A stretch of 14,093 nt of DNA, taken from assembly GCA_934654805.1 (NCBI GenBank), contig CAKUGW010000083.1, positions 1 to 14,093 of the forward strand, in the 5' to 3' direction. Positions 1 to 6,417 of this stretch are shown here, piece after piece. Position 1 is the first letter of the stretch. Each line of letters begins with the position of its first letter. The notes beneath the pieces were generated by a model. The model did no database searches. It saw only the letters and a list, made by a program, of their open reading frames with translations, and was not told where the DNA came from. This DNA is from an uncultured Kiritimatiellota bacterium. GTDB taxonomy: Bacteria > Verrucomicrobiota > Kiritimatiellia > RFP12 > UBA1067. Both the position numbers and the translations under genes were made by a program.

Positions 1-54
1 CTGTCAGTATGCCATTATCCTTACTGAGTAGATTCCTTTCATTCTACAAGTTCA

Positions 55-70
55 GCCAAGCTTGCTTGGC
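55..70 (-). terminator. Weak hairpin downstream of ppdK
   Basis: The arms GCCAAG (55-60) and CTTGGC (65-70) pair perfectly around a 4-nt loop, about 45 nt beyond the ppdK stop. The minus-strand sequence after the stem is not a clean U-run, so this is a poor intrinsic terminator. It may be only an RNA 3' structure. Nothing else is supported in positions 1-115; the short open stretches there look like chance. Confidence 0.2.
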
Positions 71-115
71 GCACCACCTTCATTTCCCCGTATGTCGCCC
101 TTGCGCCGGCAGCCC

Positions 116-2761
116 TCACGTGCGCAGGGCCGCCTGGGCCGCCGCGAGGCGCGCGATCGGCACGCGGTACGGCGAGCAGCTCACGTAGTCGAGGCCGATC
201 CGGTGGCAGAACTCGACCGACGTCGGGTCGCCGCCGTGCTCGCCGCAGATGCCGCAGTGGAGCTTCGGGTTCACGGGCTTGCCGAGCGCGAGCGCCATCT
301 CCATGAGCTTGCCGACGCCGACCTGGTCGAGCTTCGCGAACGGGTCGTTCTCGAAGATCTTCGCGTCGTAGTACGCCGTGAGGAACTTGCCCGCGTCGTC
401 GCGCGAGAAGCCGTAGGTCAGCTGCGTGAGGTCGTTCGTGCCGAAGCAGAAGAAGTCGGCCTCCTTCGCCATCTCGTCGGCCGTCAGCGCCGCGCGCGGG
501 ATCTCGATCATCGTGCCGACCTCGTAGGCGAGCGTGACGCCCGCGTCCGCGATCTCGGCGTCCGCCGCCTCGACGACGATGTCCTTGACGAACTTGAGCT
601 CCTTGCGCTCGCCCGTGAGCGGGATCATGATCTCCGGCTTCACCGTCCAGTCGGGGTGGCGCCGCTGCACGCTGATCGCCGCGCGGATGACGGCGCGCGT
701 CTGCATGCGCGCGATCTCCGGGTAGGTGACGGCGAGGCGGCAGCCGCGGTGGCCCATCATCGGGTTGAACTCGTGGAGGCCCTCGATGATCTCCCTGATG
801 CGGGAGACCGGCTTGTTCTGCGCCTTCGCGAGCAGCTGGATCTCGTCCTCGGTGTGCGGCACGAACTCGTGCAGCGGCGGGTCGAGGAAGCGGATCGTGA
901 CGGGCTCGCCCTCCAGCGCCTCGTAGAGCTGCTCGAAGTCGTCCTGCTGGTACGGCAGGATCTTCGCGAGCGCGATGCGGCGCTCCTCCTCGGTGTCGGA
1001 GCAGATCATCTCGCGGAACGCCGCGATGCGGTCGGCCTCGAAGAACATGTGCTCCGTGCGGCAGAGGCCGATGCCCTCCGCGCCGAGCTCGCGCGCCTTC
1101 TTCGCGTCGCGCGGCGTGTCGGCGTTCGTGCGCACCTTCAGGCGGCGGAACTTGTCGGCCCACGCCATGATGCGGCCGAACTCGCCGGCGATCGTCGCGT
1201 CGACGGTCGTGATGACGCCGTCGTAGATGTTGCCGGTCGAGCCGTCGATCGAGAGCCAGTCGCCCTCCCGGAACGTCTTGCCGTTCAGGGTGAAGCGCCG
1301 GTTCTCCTCGTCCATCGCGATCTCCTGGCAGCCCGACACGCAGCACGTGCCCATGCCGCGCGCGACGACGGCCGCGTGGGACGTCATGCCGCCGCGCACC
1401 GTGAGGATGCCCTGCGCCGACTTCATGCCCTCGATGTCCTCCGGCGAGGTCTCCAGGCGCACGAGCACGACCTTCTCGCCGCGCTTCTTCCACGCCTTGG
1501 CGTCGTCGGCCGTGAAGACGATCTTGCCGCACGCCGCGCCCGGCGACGCGGGGAGCCCGCGCCCCATGACCTTGCCCTTCTTGAGCGAGGCGGCGTCGAA
1601 CTGCGGGTGGAGGAGCGTGTCGAGGTTGCGCGGCTCGATCATGAGCACGGCCTCCTCCTCGGTGCGCATGCCCTCGTCGACGAGGTCGCACGCGATCTTC
1701 AGCGCGGCCTTCGCCGTGCGCTTGCCGTTGCGCGTCTGGAGCATGAAGAGCTTCCGGTTCTCGATCGTGAACTCCATGTCCTGCATGTCGCGGTAGTGGG
1801 CCTCCAGCTTCGCGCAGATCTCTCGGAACTGCGCGAAGCACTCCGGCATCACCTCGGCCATCTTCGCGATCGGCATCGGCGTCCGGACGCCCGCGACGAC
1901 GTCCTCGCCCTGCGCGTTCATGAGGAACTCGCCCATCAGCCTCTTCTCGCCCGTCGCCGGGTCGCGCGTGAAGGCGACGCCCGTGCCCGACTCGTCGTTC
2001 AGGTTGCCGAACGCCATCATCTGCACGTTGACCGCCGTGCCCCAGCTGTACGGGATGTCGTTGTCGCGGCGGTAGACGTTCGCGCGCGGGTTGTCCCAGC
2101 TGCGGAAGACGGCCTTGATCGCGCCGAGGAGCTGCTCCTTCGCGTCGGACGGGAAGTCCGCGCCGATCTTCGCCCTGTACTCGGCCTTGAACTGGCCCGC
2201 GAGCGCCTTGAGGTCGTCGGCCGTCAGCTCGACGTCGAGCTTGACGCCCTTCTTCGCCTTCAGCTCGTCGATGAGCTTCTCGAAGTGCTTCTTGCCGACC
2301 TCCATCACGACGTCGGAGTACATCTGGATGAAGCGGCGGTAGCAGTCCCATGCCCAGCGCGGGTTCCGCGTCCGCGCGGCGAGCGAGTCCACGACCGTCT
2401 CGTTGAGGCCGAGGTTCAGGATCGTGTCCATCATGCCGGGCATCGACGCGCGCGCGCCGGAGCGGACGGAGACGAGGAGCGGGTTCTCGGCGTCGCCGAA
2501 CTTCTTGCCGGCGGACTTCTCGAGCTTGTCGATGTACGCCATGACCTGCGCCAGGATGTCGTCGCCGATCCGCCTGCCGTCGTCGTAGTAGCGCGTGCAC
2601 GCCTCGGTCGTGATCGTGAAGCCCTGCGGCACCGGGAGGCCGAGGCCCGCCATCTCCGCGAGGTTCGCGCCCTTGCCGCCGAGGAGCTCGCGCATGTTCG
2701 CATTGCCTTCGGTCTGCCCCGCGCCGAAGAAATAAACGTACTTCTTGTCAGTCTTTTCCAT
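116..2761 (-). CDS. ppdK: Pyruvate, phosphate dikinase (PPDK)
   Basis: The 881-residue enzyme interconverts pyruvate + ATP + Pi and phosphoenolpyruvate + AMP + PPi in the cytoplasm. In anaerobes it often runs as a PPi-linked glycolytic step or for gluconeogenesis. Visible in order: an N-terminal ATP-grasp nucleotide domain (KGANLAEMAGLGLPVPQGF near 30-48; SVRSGARASMPGMMDTILNL near 98-117), the swivelling phosphohistidine domain with GGMTSHAAVVARGMG (phospho-carrier His462), and a C-terminal PEP/pyruvate TIM barrel (CRTEH at 567-571, RFLDPPLHEF near 624, MIEIPRAAL near 751, FGTNDLTQ near 773, ICGEHGG with acid/base Cys839). All key residues known for the Clostridium symbiosum enzyme are present, and the length matches the family (about 874). 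The start at 2761 is preferred over an in-frame ATG at 2836: it has AGGAAAG (2764-2770) just upstream, the 2836 extension crosses the promoter, and the family begins close to this Met. It appears monocistronic. Confidence 0.97.
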   Translation of the reverse strand: MEKTDKKYVYFFGAGQTEGNANMRELLGGKGANLAEMAGLGLPVPQGFTITTEACTRYYDDGRRIGDDILAQVMAYIDKLEKSAGKKFGDAENPLLVSVRSGARASMPGMMDTILNLGLNETVVDSLAARTRNPRWAWDCYRRFIQMYSDVVMEVGKKHFEKLIDELKAKKGVKLDVELTADDLKALAGQFKAEYRAKIGADFPSDAKEQLLGAIKAVFRSWDNPRANVYRRDNDIPYSWGTAVNVQMMAFGNLNDESGTGVAFTRDPATGEKRLMGEFLMNAQGEDVVAGVRTPMPIAKMAEVMPECFAQFREICAKLEAHYRDMQDMEFTIENRKLFMLQTRNGKRTAKAALKIACDLVDEGMRTEEEAVLMIEPRNLDTLLHPQFDAASLKKGKVMGRGLPASPGAACGKIVFTADDAKAWKKRGEKVVLVRLETSPEDIEGMKSAQGILTVRGGMTSHAAVVARGMGTCCVSGCQEIAMDEENRRFTLNGKTFREGDWLSIDGSTGNIYDGVITTVDATIAGEFGRIMAWADKFRRLKVRTNADTPRDAKKARELGAEGIGLCRTEHMFFEADRIAAFREMICSDTEEERRIALAKILPYQQDDFEQLYEALEGEPVTIRFLDPPLHEFVPHTEDEIQLLAKAQNKPVSRIREIIEGLHEFNPMMGHRGCRLAVTYPEIARMQTRAVIRAAISVQRRHPDWTVKPEIMIPLTGERKELKFVKDIVVEAADAEIADAGVTLAYEVGTMIEIPRAALTADEMAKEADFFCFGTNDLTQLTYGFSRDDAGKFLTAYYDAKIFENDPFAKLDQVGVGKLMEMALALGKPVNPKLHCGICGEHGGDPTSVEFCHRIGLDYVSCSPYRVPIARLAAAQAALRT

Positions 2762-2807
2762 GTCTTTCCTGCCTTGTCTTTCCTGTTTCAGTTTCAACTT
2801 GTGCGGA

Positions 2808-2836
2808 ATTATAGCATATTCCGCGCCCCACGGCAA
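2808..2836 (-). promoter_or_regulatory. Sigma-70-type promoter of ppdK
   Basis: On the minus strand, TTGCCG (2831-2836, 4 of 6 to the -35 consensus) is followed after 17 bp by a perfect TATAAT (2808-2813). The -10 is preceded by TGC, giving an extended TGnTATAAT. Predicted start is near 2801, leaving a leader of about 40 nt that includes the AGGAAAG ribosome site. Both hexamers, optimal spacing and correct distance to the gene make this convincing. Confidence 0.75.
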
Positions 2837-2842
2837 AATTGG

Positions 2843-2861
2843 TGGCGGACAGAACCCGCCA
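2843..2861 (-). terminator. Candidate terminator of the RND gene
   Basis: On the minus strand TGGCGG and CCGCCA form a 6-bp stem with a 7-nt loop (2849-2855). It is followed by CCAATTTT, a short and imperfect U tract. It lies about 105 nt past the RND stop and immediately upstream of the ppdK -35 box, so it would insulate the two transcripts. The same GGCGGACA word recurs in the gdhA upstream region, so it could instead be a repeat or operator. Confidence 0.4.
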
Positions 2862-2966
2862 TCAAGGGAAATGGCGCCCTCACTTCAGCCTGAACGTGAG
2901 CGTGATCCTGGCCGCCGACGCGACCGCGCCCGCGACGTCCCTGCCGCAACGCCGGCTCCGGCCGGG

Positions 2967-5900
2967 CTATTCCGGGCACCGCACCCGGAAGACGAGCGCG
3001 TAGATGACGGGCATGACGACCATCGTGAGGACGGCCGCGAAGGCGAGGCCGGCCATGATCGTGACGGCCATCGCGACGTAGAAGGCGTCCGTCAAGAGCG
3101 GGACCAGGCCGAGGACGGTCGTGAGCGCGACGTTCGCGGCGGGCCGGAGGCGCGAGACGCCCGCCTCGACGACCGCCCGGCCCTCGCCAAGGCCGCGCGC
3201 CCGCTTCGCCCCGATCTCGTCCATGAGGACGATCGCGTTCCTGGCCTGCATGCCGACGAGCGAGAGGAGCCCCAGGAGCGCCATGAAGCCGAACGGCTGG
3301 CCGCACGCGAGCAGCCCCGCGACGGCGCCGACGACGATGAGCGGCAGCGTGAGCAGGATGACGAGCGTCTTCTTCACCGAGTCGAACAGCATCAGCACAA
3401 TGAACGCCATCGCCGCCGCGAGCGGCAGGAAGGACGGCGCCAGCCGCCCGTTCGCCTCCTTCGCGTCCTCGTATTCGCCGCCGTATTCCGCCCGGTAGCC
3501 GGCGGGCAGGCGCGCCGCGAAGGCGTCCAGCGCGGGGCGGACGCGCGCGAACGCGGACGCCGCCGTCTCGCCTTCCGGCGGATTGCACTTCACCGTCAGG
3601 CACGGCGTCCAGTCGCGGCGCCTCAGGCGCATCTCCTCGGACGTCAGGATCTCGCGGTCGACGACCTGCGCCAGCGGCACCGAGACGCCGCGGCTCGAGC
3701 TCCACGCCCATGCGGCATTGACGCCCGTGAGCGTGTCGCGCTCGCCCTTCTTCGCGCGCAGGACGATCGGCAGGGCCTCGTCCGCGAGCTGATACGTCCC
3801 GACGGGCACGCCGTCCGTCGCGAGCCGGAACGCGCGCGCGACGTCCGACCGGCTGAGGCCCAGCTTCGCCGCGCGCGCCTCGGACACGACCGGCTCGACG
3901 AGCTCCGCACGGTTGCGCCAGTCGCTCTGCACGTCCTTGAGGAGACCGTCCGCGCGCAGGATCGCCAGCGCCGCGTCGCCGAACGCGCGCAGCCTCTCCG
4001 GGTCGGGGCCGAGGAGGCGCACCTGGATCCTGTGCGCCTCGCCGGGGCCCAGCACGAACCGCTGGCACGCGACGTCCGCATCCGGCACGAGCGCGGGCGC
4101 GGCGGACTCGATCCGGCGCATGAGCCCGGCGATCGCGCCGCTGTCCGCGACGTCCACGAGCAGCAGCCCGTACGCCGAGTCCGGCTCCTCCGGCGTGTAG
4201 CTCAGCAGGAAGCGCAGCGCGCCCTGCCCGGTGAAGGACGAGACGCCCGTCACGCCCTCCAGCTCCCCGACGAACTCGGACACCTTCGCCACGCGCCGGT
4301 CCGTCTTCGTGATGAGCGTGCCCTCCGGCATCCAGACGTGCACCATGAACTGCGGCCGCGTCGAGTCGGGGAAGAAGTTCCGCTTGACGCGCGCGAACCC
4401 GGCGACGCTCGCGGCGAGCAGGCCGGAAAGCGCCAAGATCGTGAAGCCCCGGTTGTCGATGCACCATTCGAGCGCCCGCCGATACCCCCGGAACAGCGCG
4501 CCGCCATACGGATCGCCCGCCTCGCTTTCCAGCTCCTCCCCCTTCCCGCGTCCTTCCTCTCCCTTCTCCCCTCCCCCTTCTTCCTCCTTCTTCCTTTTTC
4601 CTTCTTCCTTTTCCCCTCTGCCCTCCCCTCCCAGTCCCCACGCGGCGAGAAGCGGCGTGACCGTGACGGCCAGCGCCCAGCCCAGCAGCAGCGCGATCGC
4701 GATGACGAGGAAGAGCGAGCGGCAGTATTCGCCGGCCGCGCCCTGCGCCACGCCGATGGGCGCGAAGGCGAGGACGGCGATCGCCGTGCCGCCGAGAAGC
4801 GTCCACTGGGTCTGGCGCACGACGGCGATCGCCGCGCCCGTGCGCGAGCGGCCCTGGCGTCCGGCGACGCGCACGGCCTCCGTGACGACGATCGCGTTGT
4901 CGACGAGCATGCCGAGCGCGATGACGAACGCGCCGAGGGAGATGCGCTCGAAGACGAGGCCGCAGAGATCCATCACCCAGACCGTCCCCAGCACGGTCAG
5001 GACGAGGACGCCGCCGATGACGAGCCCCGCGCGCAGCCCCATCGTGAAGAGGAGGGCGGCGATGACGAGGGCGACCGACGCGACGAGGTTCGCGACGAAG
5101 CCGCCGACGGCCGTCTCGACGCGCGTGGCCTGATGCGAGATGACGTCCACCTCGATGCCGATGGGCGTCGTCGGCAGGAGCTCGCGCATGCGCTTCTCGA
5201 CGGCGCGCCCCATCGCGACGACGCTGCCGCCCCTCTTCGCCGAGATGCCGAGCGCGAGGCACGGCTTGCCGTTGCGCCGCACGAGGACGGACGGCGGATC
5301 GGCGTAGTCGAAGCGGAACGTGCAGACGTCGCCGAGGGAGACGCCGTCCGCCACGAGCACGTCGGAGAGACCGTCGAGCGACGTCACGTCCGGCACGAGG
5401 TCGAGGCGGATGTACTTGTCGCCGACGCGCAGGTTGCCGGCGTCCGACGGCGTCGTGTGGCCCGCGAGCGCGGCGGCGATCTTCTCCGGCGTGAGGCCGA
5501 GCGCGGCGATCTTGACGCGCGGGATCTCCAGCGAGACGATCTGCTGGCGGTCGCCGAGGATGTCGATCTTCGCGACGTCCTCGCAGAGCAGGAGCTCCTT
5601 GCGCAGGAGCTTCGCGTGCTCCTTCAGCTCCGCCGGCGTGTAGCCGTCGCCGCTGATCGCGAAGAAGACGCCGTAGACGTCGCCGTAGTCGTCGTTCACG
5701 ACCGGCGGCGCGCAGCCCTGCGGCAGCTCGCCCTGCACGTCGCCGACCTTGTGCCGCAGCTCGGTCCAGGCCTGCGGCAGGTCGTCGCCCGCGAGGTCGT
5801 CGCGCAGCTCGACCGTCACGATCGAGCGTCCGGGCGAGGAGGTCGAGGTGACGTGCTTCACGCGGCCGAGCCGCTGGACGGCGGTCTCGATCGGGTCCGT

Positions 5901-6089
5901 CACGCGCGCGGCGACTTCCGAGGCCGTCGCGCCGGGGTAGGACGTCACGATCTGCGCCGCGCGAATCGCGAACGCGGGGTCCTCGAGGCGCCCGAGGCCG
6001 AAATAGCTGCGCACGCCCGCCACCGCCAGCGCGGCGGCGAGGCAGACCGTGACGGTCCGCTTCCGAAAGCAAGTCTCTGCGAGGTTCAT
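2967..6089 (-). CDS. RND-superfamily efflux transporter, inner-membrane subunit
   Basis: The 1040-residue protein has the full RND layout: a first membrane helix (about 12-30), a large periplasmic domain with the YPGATASEVAARVTDPIE porter signature (51-68), helices 2-6 (about 331-482), a charged cytoplasmic linker (486-523), helix 7 (about 546-566), a second periplasmic domain, and helices 8-12 (about 886-1034). Helix 4 carries GMLVDNAIVVTEAV, matching the AcrB proton-relay region, with Asp397 followed by Asn where AcrB has a second Asp. Helix 10 has GMQARNAIVLMDEI with Arg950 where AcrB has Lys940. Length is normal for AcrB/HAE-type pumps. Substrate cannot be deduced. No periplasmic adaptor or TolC-like gene is adjacent, so partners are encoded elsewhere. 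The start has the usual short cytoplasmic tail (MNLAETCFRKR) before helix 1 and weak AAGGA/GGAA sequences upstream. Confidence 0.93.
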   Translation of the reverse strand: MNLAETCFRKRTVTVCLAAALAVAGVRSYFGLGRLEDPAFAIRAAQIVTSYPGATASEVAARVTDPIETAVQRLGRVKHVTSTSSPGRSIVTVELRDDLAGDDLPQAWTELRHKVGDVQGELPQGCAPPVVNDDYGDVYGVFFAISGDGYTPAELKEHAKLLRKELLLCEDVAKIDILGDRQQIVSLEIPRVKIAALGLTPEKIAAALAGHTTPSDAGNLRVGDKYIRLDLVPDVTSLDGLSDVLVADGVSLGDVCTFRFDYADPPSVLVRRNGKPCLALGISAKRGGSVVAMGRAVEKRMRELLPTTPIGIEVDVISHQATRVETAVGGFVANLVASVALVIAALLFTMGLRAGLVIGGVLVLTVLGTVWVMDLCGLVFERISLGAFVIALGMLVDNAIVVTEAVRVAGRQGRSRTGAAIAVVRQTQWTLLGGTAIAVLAFAPIGVAQGAAGEYCRSLFLVIAIALLLGWALAVTVTPLLAAWGLGGEGRGEKEEGKRKKEEEGGGEKGEEGRGKGEELESEAGDPYGGALFRGYRRALEWCIDNRGFTILALSGLLAASVAGFARVKRNFFPDSTRPQFMVHVWMPEGTLITKTDRRVAKVSEFVGELEGVTGVSSFTGQGALRFLLSYTPEEPDSAYGLLLVDVADSGAIAGLMRRIESAAPALVPDADVACQRFVLGPGEAHRIQVRLLGPDPERLRAFGDAALAILRADGLLKDVQSDWRNRAELVEPVVSEARAAKLGLSRSDVARAFRLATDGVPVGTYQLADEALPIVLRAKKGERDTLTGVNAAWAWSSSRGVSVPLAQVVDREILTSEEMRLRRRDWTPCLTVKCNPPEGETAASAFARVRPALDAFAARLPAGYRAEYGGEYEDAKEANGRLAPSFLPLAAAMAFIVLMLFDSVKKTLVILLTLPLIVVGAVAGLLACGQPFGFMALLGLLSLVGMQARNAIVLMDEIGAKRARGLGEGRAVVEAGVSRLRPAANVALTTVLGLVPLLTDAFYVAMAVTIMAGLAFAAVLTMVVMPVIYALVFRVRCPE
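4533..4632. repeat. 100-bp polypyrimidine/polypurine tract inside the RND gene
   Basis: Of 100 bases, 97 are pyrimidines on the plus strand (the exceptions are G at 4548, 4550 and 4620), including an unbroken run of 69 at 4551-4619. It is low-complexity CT-rich sequence with CTTCTTCC- and CCCTCCCC-like units. On the coding strand it is all purine, so it encodes only Gly, Glu, Lys and Arg around residues 486-519, in the cytoplasmic loop between helices 6 and 7. The reading frame is kept. Confidence 0.9.
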
Positions 6090-6156
6090 GGTTTCCGCGT
6101 CCTTCCCCTTCCGACGACCGAAAGGCCCTTGCGCCCCTCAGTCCTCACTGGGGGAC

Positions 6157-6165
6157 ATTATACCA
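6157..6165 (-). promoter_or_regulatory. Extended -10 promoter of the RND gene
   Basis: The minus strand reads TGGTATAAT, a perfect -10 with the TGn extension. I see no good -35 at 16-18 bp, which is typical when an extended -10 compensates. Predicted start is near 6150, giving a leader of about 60 nt. A CCCCTCAGT/ACTGGGGG imperfect hairpin (about 6134-6154) would lie at the very 5' end of that transcript or act as an operator. Confidence 0.6.
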
Positions 6166-6228
6166 AAATCCAGTCGTACAGGGGCTGCTCACGTCATCCC
6201 CGCAGACCGATGCCGGCAACTGCCGCCG

Positions 6229-6258
6229 ACAGATTATACATGAAACAGATTATACATG
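6229..6258. repeat. Two direct copies of a 14-bp sequence
   Basis: ACAGATTATACATG occurs at 6229-6242 and again, identically, at 6245-6258 with two bases between. The 16-bp period does not match a clean helical turn and a half. The minus strand of each copy contains TATAAT without a fitting -35, so these could be weak leftward -10 boxes or regulator half-sites. No function can be assigned. Confidence 0.85.
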
Positions 6259-6274
6259 GAGCGGAAAAAGACAC

Positions 6275-6295
6275 CGGCGGACATTACATCCGCCG
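6275..6295. promoter_or_regulatory. Dyad 1 upstream of gdhA, possible activator site
   Basis: CGGCGGA and TCCGCCG form perfect 7-nt arms separated by 7 nt (CATTACA). The centre is near -82 relative to the predicted sigma-54 start, a usual distance for an enhancer bound by a sigma-54 activator dimer. That role is inferred; the pairing itself is directly visible. It could also form an RNA hairpin if transcribed leftward. Confidence 0.5.
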
Positions 6296-6299
6296 TAAA

Positions 6300-6320
6300 T
6301 CCCCCTCACTGACAGGGGGA
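6300..6320. promoter_or_regulatory. Dyad 2 upstream of gdhA, possible activator site
   Basis: TCCCCCT and AGGGGGA form perfect 7-nt arms separated by 7 nt (CACTGAC). This is the same arm and spacer geometry as the dyad 25 bp upstream, but with a different arm sequence. The centre is near -57 from the predicted start. The role as an operator is inferred from position and geometry. Confidence 0.45.
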
Positions 6321-6340
6321 CAAAACCACAGGCATTCGCA

Positions 6341-6356
6341 TGGCACGCATTTTGCA
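6341..6356 (+). promoter_or_regulatory. Sigma-54 (-24/-12) promoter of gdhA
   Basis: TGGCACG followed by four bases and TTGCA matches the RpoN consensus TGGCACGn4TTGCW without a mismatch. GG (6342-6343) and GC (6354-6355) are exactly 12 bp apart. The predicted start is near 6367, about 50 nt before the gdhA ATG. I find no convincing sigma-70 promoter in the right place. Ammonia assimilation is a classic sigma-54 target, so position, sequence and gene function agree. RpoN and its ATP-driven activator are not in this window. Confidence 0.75.
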
Positions 6357-6417
6357 TTTGTGAATAAAACCATAAGGTTTCTTTGCACACAAAGAACGCA
6401 AAAGGAAAACACGCAAC

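Larger units (their letters stand above)
6090..6417. other. Divergent intergenic region, RND (left) and gdhA (right)
   Basis: This 328-bp region is markedly richer in A/T patches than the flanking genes. It holds the leftward extended -10 promoter, a 14-bp tandem direct repeat, two 7-nt-arm dyads and the rightward sigma-54 element, each listed separately. The word GGSGGACA occurs three times here, at about 6150, 6276 and 6315. A 65-codon open frame from 6240 runs through these signals into gdhA in another frame; I do not regard it as a gene. Confidence 0.7.

Noticed and set aside
2762..2836. Longer ppdK start at 2836
   Set aside because: The 25 extra residues are encoded by the promoter and ribosome site and are not PPDK-like.
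62..2893. A 943-codon plus-strand open frame opposite ppdK, and an 853-codon minus frame overlapping it
   Set aside because: Arg/Asp/Ala-rich mirror frames produced by extreme third-position GC; no motifs, and ppdK explains the DNA fully.
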